DNA of 64,000 nt. It comes from Rhyacichthys aspro (lineage: Eukaryota; Chordata; Actinopteri; Gobiiformes; Rhyacichthyidae). The position numbers were made by a program, and so were the translations under genes. The notes below the pieces were generated by a model, which saw nothing but the letters and a program-made list of their open reading frames with translations, searched no databases and was not told the origin of the DNA. Of this stretch, positions 1 through 9,645 are shown in pieces; positions within the stretch are counted from its first letter, which is position 1, and each line of letters opens with the position of its first letter. The stretch spans positions 5,731,978 through 5,795,977 of the forward strand of contig CM072159.1 in assembly GCA_036850595.1 (NCBI GenBank), written 5' to 3'.

Positions 1-940
1 CCCCCAGCTATGGACCTCCATTCTTCGGTGGAGGGCACAGCCATAAAGTCCTCCACCAAGCAGTCCCAGATTGCAGTCACCAGTGGAGACACCAACCCGG
101 AAGCTGCTGGCGATGGTCCGAAATGAGTCTCCAGTGGCAAGATATCTGAAAGAGAGAGAAGAAGAAACAAAACAAAAAAAATATTATTATAAATACATAT
201 TGTCTGGGTACATCTTCATTTTTTACTGTTTAACAACCACAACCGCTGAGATTTGCTTGCTGCACTAGCAATTATTGCAAAATCCAAGATAGAAGGATTG
301 GTATAGGCTACAAAAATCATTAATGAAAGCTATTTATTAATAATAAACTAATGCATAACTCAATTGAATATTAATTGGGTTTTTTTATGATTATTCAATA
401 GTCTAACATTATTTAATGTCATAATGTAGCAGTTACGCGCACAATTCCAAACCCATGTTGACTGTAGTAGATTACTGTTATTTAATTAAATTGTTGTATT
501 GATAATTGTGTGTTTAGAAGACTATATCTGACAACATTTAATTCATTACTTGAGACCACACCAAATATTTAATGATTTACTGACCGGAGACAGATGGAAA
601 GGCGCTCTGCAGGTGGAATAGAGCGCCTGTAGTTGGTGTCCTGGAGGGAAATCCTCGCACCGACACGGGACAACAGGTCATCAAACTGGGACCGGCTCAG
701 TCTGAAGTACTGCTGAAAACGGCCGTCATCCAGACGCAGCTCCTGGAGGAGCTGGTGAAACTCACCAAGCTCGGTGCGCCTCTGTAGGATCTGATGGACC
801 CACACACGGCGCCGAACGGGTCTACGCCGTTTTTCAGCCCTCCAGAGAACATACAGCGCAGCTACTCTCTCAACGAAATCGAGTTCGGACATTTTCCAGC
901 CAGAGTGGAAGAAAACTCGCTCGGCAGATGCCCCTCCCAT
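1..940 (-). mobile_element. PIF/Harbinger (HARBI1-like) transposase, two exons, runs off left edge
   Basis: This is the transposase of a PIF/Harbinger DNA transposon, a DDE-type nuclease related to the domesticated HARBI1. Exon 1 runs from an ATG at 940 down to 585 and contains the family's N-terminal stretch, including FHQLLQELRLDDGRFQQYFR, SQFDDLLSRVG and TNYRRSIPPAERLSICL. A good donor (GTCAGT) lies at 584-579. A pyrimidine-rich acceptor ends at 146, and exon 2 starts at 145 with RYLATGDSFRTIASSFRVGVST, the expected continuation (Arg codon split across the junction). Exon 2 then shifts frame near position 80-95 and resumes with IWDCLVEDFMAVPSTEEWR to the window edge. The catalytic DDE region lies outside the window. 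The family and the junction are clear. The frame break suggests an inactive copy. Confidence 0.85.
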
Positions 941-1065
941 GACGCGAATTCGCGTCTAGAACAGACGCGAATGAAGCGAATTTCACGCGCGAATGAAGCG
1001 AGTAAACTCAAAATGTTCAAGCGTCCAACTACGCGCAATTCGCGTTTGGTGTGAACGTAGCATTA
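941..1065 (-). repeat. Harbinger 5' terminal region with GCGAAT sub-terminal repeats
   Basis: Directly upstream of the Harbinger start codon is a CpG-rich stretch in which GCGAAT/ATTCGC hexamers recur on both strands (for example near 946-955, 968-975, 977-981, 990-996 and 1038-1048). It ends in CACCAAACGCGAATT read on the minus strand, next to a gttcacac-type sequence. Clustered sub-terminal repeats and such termini are typical of Harbinger elements. The exact terminal base and the 3-bp target duplication cannot be fixed without the other end, which lies outside the window. Confidence 0.5.
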
Positions 1066-1739
1066 CTGTTGTTATGTTAACAGTGTGTGTGAATAGGGTT
1101 AGATGTGTTTGACCCTCGTTTCTTATCACGCTCTTAGGTTAGACAATGACAACTGAGTATCTGTTGTATTTTCCAGAGCACTTCTCAAGAATCATCCAGC
1201 TTCACAGAACATACATTTCACCAACCAGAAGCAGCAGTAAATGTACAGACAACCCCTGCATTGGTGCTAACTAGATCTGTGGCTACACAGTTATCTGCAA
1301 ACAGTCTGAGGTTACACCACTTCAGAAGTAAAGGTATGTTCAAACAAAGCAACAAAAACCCAGATCATATGAATTATACAAAAAATGAACAAGAACATAA
1401 GAGTACACACAAAAATGTAGGTCTTTGGTGTGTTTTTAGTCATGCATTTCATCAGGCATCCATAGAGCATTAGAGCTACAAGTACTCAATACTTTATCAG
1501 ATTAGAAGTATGTTATTTTACAATTCAATGAAGAAAGAAATAGCACTGTCTGTTAGATCAGAACAGCTTGTACACAAGATGAATACATGTCCCCAGAACG
1601 AAGCCAGTATCCCATATTTAATTCATTTTGCATATAGTGTATGTAAATTCTCTGCCTCTTCCTGACTTGGTGAAGAGCAGGAGACAGAAATGTTCAATGT
1701 TACATACTAATGTTTGTTTTGCATGTTGATTTCGCTCAC
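1066..1739. other. Interval between Harbinger end and P2X7-like gene
   Basis: AT-rich sequence with no supported gene. A plus-strand stretch at 1177-1333 is open and flanked by acceptor-like and donor-like bases (TTTTCCAG and GTATGT), but it has no recognisable similarity and its would-be partner exon falls on the reverse of the P2X7-like exon, so I do not call it. Confidence 0.4.
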
Positions 1740-2577
1740 TTAATCATCTTTAAATGTGACACACTGCTGTTGTTCTATCACAGGTGTCCAAGCAGCTGTT
1801 GCCACTACAAATAGGAGCACACAGGAGGGAATGACCACTCTGATGCTTGCGCCGAGAAATCCCCAGCACCAGCTCACAAAACTCCTGCATGCAACAAACC
1901 TGAGTCGCCTGGAAGAGGAGACAAAGATGTTTGGCGATATGCTCCTTAGCAAAACCTAAATAAATTGTATTAATGTAGATTTTATAATAAAAAAATGTAT
2001 GATTTGAATTACTCCAGTCTTTTAAATTAGCACTTACTCTTCTTCTGTCCTTCTTCTAACTGGTCCATAGTCTGTACGATAAATGTTATTTATATTTTGA
2101 AGAGTATATATGTTTAAGCAGTTGGCCTCCAGGCCAGGATGTGCTGTAATACACGGAGGAGGAGCAAGAAGCTGATTTATTCGCCTTAAAACCTAAAAAT
2201 GATAAATGATGATCAGTATTTACAGTAATGTAAAGCTGCATTTACATTTACAAAACTAATTACATGTAGTTTTCATTTTACTACAAGGTTGCAGGAATGC
2301 TATCATTCATAACATTTTATTAAAACATCAGCAGTCTTGTGCTGTAAGCCTGTAAGTATGGGTGTGCACCATAGTCTATTTGAAAACTACATAATGTGGT
2401 AAGACAGGCATAATAGTTGAAACTTTATTACACAAATATTACTGCATAGCTCTACATATTGCTAGGCTACTTTATTATAGTTTTTTCAATACACTGCACA
2501 ACAGCTCCTTAGTAGTCTCCAGGCAGCATACATTCTCAACTTCAGTAGGCATTGTATGGCCATTTCCACATGTGCAC
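1740..2577 (-). CDS. P2X7 C-terminal (ballast) domain-like protein, three 3' exons
   Basis: Three exon-like blocks on the minus strand join in frame. Block 1 (2577-2493, acceptor TATAG, donor GTATTG) encodes CTCGNGHTMPTEVENVCCLE. Block 2 (2192-2038, acceptor TTTTTAG, donor GTAAGT) encodes CITAHPGLEANCLN and then IYRTDYGP. Block 3 (1908-1740, acceptor CTCTTCCAG) encodes RFVACRSFVSWCWGFLG and VVIPSCVL, then a divergent tail to TAA. The order and the cysteine spacing match the zinc-binding cytoplasmic domain of the P2X7 receptor, which fish also carry as many stand-alone proteins. The phases agree at both junctions (0 and 2). Two features suggest decay: the third cysteine of the usual CxCGxC is Gly, and the usual RIRxxFP ending is absent. 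Upstream exons were not found; a LINE begins about 190 bp upstream. It could be a degraded host paralogue or cargo of a repeat. Confidence 0.65.
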
Positions 2578-2584
2578 CTATAAA

Positions 2585-2660
2585 CAGACTTTTATTCTCA
2601 TAATTATGACTTTAAAACTCGTAATTATGACTTTTATTCTCATAATTGTGACTTCCTGTT
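2585..2660 (+). repeat. Short tandem of CTCATAATTATGACTT units
   Basis: Three diverged copies of a unit around CTC(A/G)TAATT(A/G)TGACTT occur in succession, followed by a cttacatggcggaaac segment and a poly-A run at 2715-2731. The layout looks like the tail of a small dispersed fish repeat. It separates the P2X7-like exon from the LINE. Confidence 0.5.
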
Positions 2661-2762
2661 CGACTTTTATTTTTTCTTACATGGCGGAAACAGGCTTCCA
2701 TACTTAATTGTATATTAAAAAAAAAAAAAAAGCAGCAGGCATTACCTTAATCCCCTAGAGTT

Positions 2763-5304
2763 GTGGAAACAGTTCGGATTACCAAACAAAAACCAATCAT
2801 CATTACATTTTTTCCCCACTTGCTATTACATCTTACCATTATGACAAAATATGATCTTGTACAGCTTGTTAAAGGACCAACAAGGATAACTTCTACCTCT
2901 CAGACCCAAATTGATCTAATATTTAGCAATAAACCAGAAAGGATAACTAAAGCCTTTAACATGGTCACTGGGTTATCTGATCATAACCTAACACTCATAT
3001 CCAGAAAACTACCAAAAAGGCGAACCAATCAAACTACAACTAGTAAAAGTGGGTATTTTAAAATTCCAAAAGCTGAACTACACAATTTTAATGAAGCAAT
3101 GAACAAAATTAATTGGTGTAATCTATTGTCAGGAATAGACGTGGAAGCTGACTGTCACACTTTTGTCTCCACAATCCAATCTATATTAAATCATTTCCAA
3201 AAAGAAACAAAACCCAGGCAGTGTAAGAAGAGTATCCTGCCCTGGATAAATGAAGATATAATAAAACTAATGAAAGAGAGAGATCAGGCCTTAAAAATAG
3301 CATTACAGTCCAAGCAAACACATGACAAGCGCAGGTACACAACCCTGAGAAACAGAGTAATAAAAGAACTGAGACAAGCCAAAGCATCCCTCTTCATAAA
3401 TAAAATCCGTGAAGGAAAGGGAAACTGCAAAGTCATTTGGGATCAGTTAAAAAAATTAACAGGAAAACATCACAAAAATGCAGAAAATTTTTTACAATTG
3501 CATATAAATGGATGCCTAACACAAGATCCATTACAAATTGCAACTGCTTTTAACAAGTATTTTATAGAATCTGAAACATATAGTCCACCTCTAAATTCAT
3601 CGAATGTTGTTCCATTAAATACATCTCAGCCAGTGTTTTCTCTAAATGAAGTTTCACTGTCAAAAGTACATAAATTAATAAGCTCACTTAAAAACTCCAA
3701 ATCAAAAGATACTTTTGGTTTGGACTCCATACTGTTGAAAAATCATAAAGAGACACTTGCTGAGCCTATAACTAAAATGACTTTTACACAAACTTTGTAC
3801 CCAAGAGTTTGGAAGCCAGCGATCGTCACACAAGTCTTCAAGTCAGGAAATGTAAATGAAGCTGTGAACTCCAGGCCTATCAGCATTCTTCCTGTGGTAT
3901 CGAAGATTGCTGAGAGGTGTGTAGCAGATCAGCTACTGGCCCATCTTAACAACTCTCCATATAAACTACACCCTATGCAGTTTGGCTTTAGAGCAAATCA
4001 TTCCACTGACACTGCTACTGTTTTTTCGTCGTGCCCCAGGGGTCAATCTTGGGACCTCTTTTATTTAGTCTGTACATCAATGACTTGCCTTCTGTGTGTT
4101 CTGGTTGTGAGATACAAATGTACGCAGATGACACTGTAATTTATGTACATGGAAAAAACAAGGATGAAGCAGCTAAGCAACTCTCTGAAACCATGGTACA
4201 CATATCCAAATGGCTCTATAATTCATGTCTACATTTAAACGTCAAAAAAACAGTATGTAAACTCCCCAGATCCACACGTTCATGTTGCTGGAGAGATAAT
4301 CAAAGCAGTGACTGAGCATAAATATCTTGGACTCATTCTAGATTCAAATTTCACATTTAAAAAACATGTAAAGAAAGTTACTCAAACAGTCAAAATGAAT
4401 CTGGCAAATTTTAGATATATAAGAAACAGTCTAAATACAGAAGCTGCAAAATTATTTTTTAATGCAATGATAATGCCCCATTTTACATACTGTCTGACCA
4501 GCTGGTCACAGGGCTGTAAAACAACATTAAAACCAATACATTCTGTTTATAAGCAGGCTTTAAAAGTCTTAGATAAGAAACCCTTTGGCTATCACCACTG
4601 CAGGATCTTGGACAAATATGCCCTGTTATCTTGGGAAAGTTTAGTTAAATTTCATGATGCAAATCTGGTTTTCAAAATCTTACATGGTCTTGCTCCACCA
4701 CCACTCTCCAAGTTTTTCAACGTGAGTAGCAGACTCACTAGATCTGTCACTGCAAATAATCTAATAGTACCCCTAAGAAAAAGTGTTTTCAGTCAGTCAG
4801 CCTTCACAGTGAGAGCCGCCCAGTTTTGGAACACCACTCCATCTCACATACGCAATGCTGATACACATATAACTTTTAAAAACATGCTAAAATCATGGTT
4901 ACAAGAGAACCAAGCCTGCATTCACAATCAATATTCAGCTGTCTATTTTCTTCATCCTTTGTTTTTGTGCTGCCTGCCTGCCTGCTCATGTCTTTTGTCT
5001 CATGTTTTGTGTTTAGCTGCTGGATGTGTAGTGTATGTCTGCTTAGGCAAAGTGCTGCTTTGCTGTGTGTTAAATATTAACATGTGTGTACGCTTTTAGC
5101 TAACTTTTACTAATTTACTATTTCTATTTGTATTTTTAATATATTAACCTTTGATGTTGTGGTGGCTGTTCTCTCTATTGTTGGCATTTTACATCTTGCC
5201 CAGACTGCAGTTGGAAACTAGCTCTGTAGCTAACACTGGCACATTGACAGAAATGTTTATTAATGTGTACTGTCCCTGTTCAAATAAACAAACAAATAAA
5301 TAAA
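2763..5304 (+). mobile_element. 5'-truncated non-LTR retrotransposon (CR1/L2/Jockey-like) with broken reverse transcriptase
   Basis: The copy begins inside the endonuclease domain (TQIDLIFSNKPERI, TGLSDHNLTLI) and continues through a linker into reverse transcriptase: NSRPISILPVVSKIAER, HPMQFGFRANHSTDT, then PQGSILGPLLFSLYINDLP and the catalytic YADD box at about 4120-4131. The C-terminal region follows (HKYLGLILDSNFTFKKH, FWNTTPSHIRNA). Between HSTDT and PQGS (near 4020-4035) the segment that should hold the first catalytic Asp motif (FDTVDH type) is missing and the frame changes; a second frame break lies near 4260-4310. The 3' end carries an (AAAT/AAAC)n tail at 5282-5304, as in fish elements of this group. 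The copy cannot encode an active enzyme. Confidence 0.9.
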
Positions 5305-5686
5305 TGCTTTGGGCTTGGTTATTGGCAAGAGAGGCCTATTACACCCATAACATACACATGTACATAATGAAAATCAGCCTGTTTTTCTGTGAATGTTATA
5401 ATAAATCACAGTGTTTGTGAACCTATGTTTGTATAAATAAAGAGGTCCATAGAGCGTTTATTTAAAATCTAACAAATATTCTTGTCAAACATTTAGAGGA
5501 CGCTACATTTCAATTCTGGAGTTAATTTGAGATTTTGCTGCAGATTTAGTTGTGTAAATATCATAAGACGTCGCTGCAGGTGGTGCTCATGAGGAGAGGA
5601 CGCTCCTTTGTGGGCAGGACTATGACGCGAGGACAGGAGTGAAGGAACCAAGTGTGTATGTTAAAGAGAATTGAGAAGCACTGACA
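5305..5686. other. Unassigned AT-rich interval
   Basis: No gene or clear repeat was recognised. A G/C-richer patch at about 5570-5640 (gacgtcgctgcagg, gacgcgaggacagg) could be promoter-like for the candidate unit that follows, but nothing decides this. Confidence 0.3.
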
Positions 5687-5995
5687 ATGCTGTCTTTGGT
5701 GTTTTTTCCTTGTGCTGGAGAAATGCAAATAAAGAGGAAGATACTAGGCCTGGAGCTAAGAAAAAGTGCATTTATGTGTGAAACTGATGCAGAAACTAAA
5801 CTTACACAAACAAAAGATCATCGAGGAATTGTAAGTATTACCTAGAAATACATTGCACCTTGTAGACATGCGTGAAATGGGTTATCTCAACTGGTTTTGC
5901 TTTAGGTCTCATCATCATCTGGATCTTCAGCTTCGTCCTTTAATCATTACCATCCATCAACCATTGTGGGGCCCGGTTCCTTGGTTCTTCTTTAA
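5687..5995 (+). other. Possible small two-exon coding unit, unrecognised
   Basis: An ATG at 5687 opens 48 codons to a consensus GTAAGT donor at 5831. A 75-bp interval then ends in a pyrimidine-containing TTTAG acceptor at 5905, and the frame continues in phase with a Ser-rich segment (VSSSSGSSASSFNHYHP) to a TAA at 5993-5995. This would give 77 residues with no family I recognise. The splice signals and the short intron suit a fish gene, but length and composition do not exclude chance, and the Ser run is a TCA/TCT repeat. It lies between a LINE and a Tc1-like element. Confidence 0.2.
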
Positions 5996-6148
5996 CCTCC
6001 ATGGTGCTGCAGCAACATCCCCGGACACCCTGGTTGGACACCCTTTTTTTTTTTTTTTTAGTTTGTTTTATGTGGACTTTTAAGGTATTTTTTCCTGGCA
6101 TCTCAGAGGTACTTTTTGAGTTATTAACATTTTGGCTAAGCATTAGAC

Positions 6149-6662
6149 AACATTCACCGCAAAAAAAAAAAGTCGCCACCTAGATTTAATTAAGGAAATA
6201 GGCAAGAACCTCTCACGGAATAATTACGGCATGGATGATTATGCTTCAGCTGGCAACAAACTTGATGCCAGCTGAAGTGAGAAGTGAGTAGTTTCTCATT
6301 TCTTTTACAACAGATACATCCTGTGATCGTTGATAAAATGTTAATCTGTTTCATCAGCCTCAAATTGTGAAAGAGTGGTTCTGGAGCATGACACATCATT
6401 TTCACACATCGATTGGCCCCAACAAAGTCCAGACCTTAACCCCAATGAGAACCTTTGGGATGTGCTGGAGATGACTTTGCGCAGCAGTCGACTCTCCCAT
6501 CATCAATACAAGACCTTGGCAAAAATGAATGCAACTCTGGATGGGAGTAAATGTTGTGACATGCAATGTTATTAACGTCCAGAGTTGCTAGAATTTTTGC
6601 CAAGATCTTGTATAGGAGGCTCTTGCCTATTTGCTCAGTTAAATCTAGGTGGCCGGGCAGTG
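6149..6662 (+). mobile_element. Tc1-like transposon, internally deleted, non-autonomous
   Basis: The right end, ...GGCCGGGCAGTG, abuts TA at 6663, the Tc1/mariner target. The left terminal region (6175-6213, GCCACCTAGATTTAA then AATAGGCAAGA) is the near-perfect reverse complement of 6616-6653, so terminal inverted repeats are visible. Inside, the remains of the N-terminal region join directly near 6357 to the transposase C-terminus: SHIDWPQQSPDLNPNENLWD at about 6400-6460, which includes the final catalytic Glu of the DDE triad, followed by SSRLSHHQY. Most of the transposase, including both Asp residues, is deleted. The junction lies at TCAAATTGT, a possible short-homology deletion point. The outermost left bases are mutated. 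Confidence 0.85.
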
Positions 6663-6664
6663 TA

Positions 6665-7039
6665 TATAGTTTTGTTTTATTTGGTATTGTGACTATAAAT
6701 GTGTATATCTGTCACTGTAATTGTGAACGAACACTGCTGTTTTTGGTTATTTAAATACTCAATGTACACGCAGTCCTTGTTGGAGAATTTTAGTTCTATT
6801 GTACAGTTATGATGCCTTGAATATCGGTCAACAGATAGACTCACTTGTTTTGTTGCGCACTGACCTTCTATTAGGCTTTATAATCTCAGTCCTATGAAAG
6901 CATGGGCAGACTTGAATGTTGATTGTCCAACTGTCTCTAAGCCTGTATGTGAGGGTAAACTTCTCCTGCTTAAGTCAGCCAGAGTCTCTGCAGTCCATCT
7001 ATGTGCTCCAATACTTTTCAGCTCTAAGGCAGTAACCCA
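6665..7039. other. Unassigned interval between Tc1-like and hAT remnants
   Basis: It may include more of the hAT 3' end on the minus strand, but no protein similarity could be followed past about 7040. No gene is supported. Confidence 0.3.
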
Positions 7040-7400
7040 ATTCTCTAACAAATTGTTGATTTCAAGTATGTTATGATAAGCTTCAGTTTTGAAAAACTTT
7101 GCTCAGCAGAGGCCATGGTAAAAGGAAGCGTTAATGCAATATGGAGTGCAATCCAAATGTTAGAATAAACCTCTTGAAGCTGTTTGTCATGTAGGAAAGA
7201 GGTTCAGGTTCATCATTTCTTCCATCATCTCAAGTCCATCAATGTCAGAGTTTCCCCTTTCAGTTAAGGTCTTCTGGATGTCACTGCATTGTTGTTTTAA
7301 GTCATCCTTGGACATTTCATGGACCCTGCTGAAATTAAGCAAGATTCCAAATTTGTCTTTGACTTGGGTGTGGGTCTTCAAATCATTCCTCCAGATTTTG
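7040..7400 (-). mobile_element. hAT-family transposase fragment (C-terminal dimerisation region)
   Basis: Read on the minus strand, an open segment (7381-7187) encodes FGILLNFSRVHEMSKDDLKQ, CSDIQKTLT and NSDIDGLEMMEEM. After a gap and frame change, about 7125-7045 encodes ALTLPFTMASAEQSFSKLKL followed by LKSTI. The SAE-SFSKLKL block is the signature of the hAT C-terminal dimerisation region, and the preceding part matches the ZMYM1-like group of hAT proteins found in fish. Frameshifts and stops make this a dead fragment. The zinc finger and catalytic core are absent. Confidence 0.8.
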
Positions 7401-7434
7401 TAATGTAATGTGGCTGCTTTACAGGGACATAAGT

Positions 7435-8120
7435 AGCAGTATCGCTCTTAACCGAGGTTTTTCAAATAGTTTTCCTGTAAAGCGTGGTATTCGTCAGGAG
7501 TGTCCAATCAGCCCATAGTTGTTTGTTATCGCAGCTGAATTACTAGCCATCTTCCTTAAAAATTCTCCAGATTTCAAAGGCATAAGCATCTTAGAGAGGG
7601 ATTTAAAATCAGTCAACTTGCAGACGTCACAGCTTTATTTTTTAAAAATAAAAATATGGTATCCATTGACAAAATCCTTTCTTTCTCAAGGACATCTGGT
7701 TTGACTTTAAATCTTAAAAAATGTGAGATCCTGGCTATACATAACTGTAATAAAAGTAGTGTTGAAAACATTCCAGTAAAGAGTGAGGTGAAATAACTTG
7801 ATCTAGTAACAATGAAAAATATTAATGATAGAGACAGTGCTAATATTATTCCCAGACTAAATACAGTACAAAATGTCAAATACCAAAGGTCATTAACTCA
7901 TCTAATTTTATAATATTCAAGTTTATTTGGAAAAATAAAACACACTTTATACGTAAATCACAATTAGTAAAGGATTATCAAAATGGAGGCTTAAAAGCTA
8001 TAGACTTTGAGACCATAATTGCAGCATTTAGAATCAAATGGCTAAGTGTATCTCCCAAACTCAATCATGTGGTACCATATCCCAAACAAACTCTTTGATA
8101 AGGTCAGAGGGCTAGCACCG
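7435..8120 (+). mobile_element. L1/Tx1-like LINE reverse transcriptase fragment
   Basis: About 7450-7610 reads as the reverse transcriptase block before the active site (FPVKRGIRQECPISP, then LFVIAAELLAIFLKN). After a frame change the region around 7620-7660 reads QLADVTALF at the place of the usual (F/Y)ADD box, so the catalytic Asp pair is damaged. SGLTLNLKKCEIL and NIPVK follow, then a C-terminal stretch at about 7925-8060 (FIWKNKTHF, YQNGGLKAIDFE, AFRIKWL). This is the L1/Tx1 branch, distinct from the LINE at 2.7-5.3 kb. Several stops and frame breaks show it is old. Confidence 0.75.
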
Positions 8121-8479
8121 TCACTTTACACAGGGCTTGTACAGGAGAAGTATGGCTGCTTGGCCTTCCCTAAAACATACTGGGAGACCTCCTGGTAACA
8201 ATGGCACAAATGTATCCACTGCTTGGAAACTACACGTCACACTCACTAAAACAGAGACCTCATTACATCTTTATGTGCTAGCTATCCTACTGATACATAT
8301 GTGGGGAAACTGGTGTGCTGCTTGTGAACGTGAATGCTCCACTAAATACGCTACAGGGTCAATAAATGCTGCCGTACATTTTGCTTGGTGCCAATACGCT
8401 ATGTACTCAAACTTTATCAAAGACGGGCGAGCACATTGGCCCAGGTCTGACCACCATGTGTTGCGTGAGCGGCGTGGCT

Positions 8480-9550
8480 CCAGAGTGGAACCAGTACCAG
8501 AAACTCAGGAATGCGCGATTTTTCTCTGCTCGATCCTTCTTTTGTGCGGGGATATTCAAGCAAACCCCGGCCCTGTGGATTATCTAGCCGGAGTGGACGC
8601 TTCACCATCAGCTGTTCCTTTTCAACCAGAGGAGACGTCATATCAAAGAGTGAACGATTGCTGACAGACTCAAAACTGGATTACATCTAGATAGAAAGAA
8701 GGGAAAAGGAGGTGGTGTTATGATTTATGTGAAAGACAGTATCCAAAGCAAACAACTTGATTTTGAGAATAATGAATTGGAATGTGTGGGAATTACAATT
8801 ACTTAATCAGTAATTTACTGCCCTCCAAATGCTACCAAAGATTTTTTTTGTCTCTCTAAGTAAAATTCTGGTAATGGAAAGGAAGTTATACTCCTGGGTG
8901 ATTTCAACCTTAAATGGTTTAAAAAATCATGTTGGAAAAAACTTAAGGAAATTATAAAATCTTTCCAAATGGCACAACTATTAAACAAGCCAACACACAT
9001 AACAAGGATTTCTGAAAGTAGATTTACTATTTACCAACAGGCCAGAGAGAATAACCAAAATATATAATTTAATCACAGGTATGTCTGATCACAATAATGA
9101 CTTTAGTAGCTAGAAAACTGACTAAAGCACGGTACAAGAAAGAAGGAACTATCAAAAGTAAAGAATGTATTTCATTCATCTATAAGAAAGATTTACATCT
9201 GGTTGAAAATGACATAAAACAAACAAAACGACATAATTAAAAATAAATGTTGTGAATAAGGTCCCCATGATTTAATGATAGCTCTAAATATTTTATTAAA
9301 ATATACTAAAATATCCCTAAAAAATCAGATTACAAAATTTACCATGGTTTACTAAATCAATTTGGAACTTAATGAAACAGCGAGATGCATCTCTCAAAAC
9401 TTTTTTAAAAACAGCATTGACCACAGAAAAATTTCCTACGACAGCAAATCGTGGGACGAAAGAAGAAATCGAATAAGTAACAGTCAACCAACATGGCATA
9501 ACAGGCAACATTTCAAACTGCTTTAATATCATAAAATGAGTCAAGTCATC
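8480..9550 (+). mobile_element. 5' portion of a non-LTR retrotransposon with 2A-like motif and endonuclease remnants
   Basis: The reading frame ending at 8664 contains a hydrophobic run followed by a 2A-like motif, LLLCGDIQANPGP (core at 8548-8574). Downstream, in changing frames, come endonuclease pieces: GGGVMIYVKDSIQ near 8715, VILLGDFNLKW near 8886-8920, then RPERITKIYNLITGMSDHN near 9043-9097. The last part closely resembles the same region of the LINE at 2763 (KPERITKAFNMVTGLSDHN), so both appear to belong to one family. Further linker pieces continue to about 9550, with no reverse transcriptase. 2A-like sequences at the N-terminus of non-LTR proteins are known from trypanosomes, sea urchin and other animals. 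The copy is degenerate. Confidence 0.75.
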
Positions 9551-9645
9551 TACAGAAAATAAACTTTGTGCTATGTTTTCTGGTCTGGACCAAAGCTCGC
9601 CAGAGACGGACGACCTCAGAAGAGGACAGCAAAGAGTAAGACAGT

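Noticed and set aside
794..1054. Plus-strand 86-codon frame.
   Set aside because: Shadow of the Harbinger transposase exon and its terminal region on the other strand.
1177..1959. Plus-strand two-exon reading (1177-1333 and 1784-1959) with good-looking splice sites and a stop.
   Set aside because: The second exon is the reverse of the minus-strand exon encoding RFVACRSFVSWCWGFLG, which matches the P2X7 C-terminal domain and has its own splice signals. The plus reading matches nothing known.
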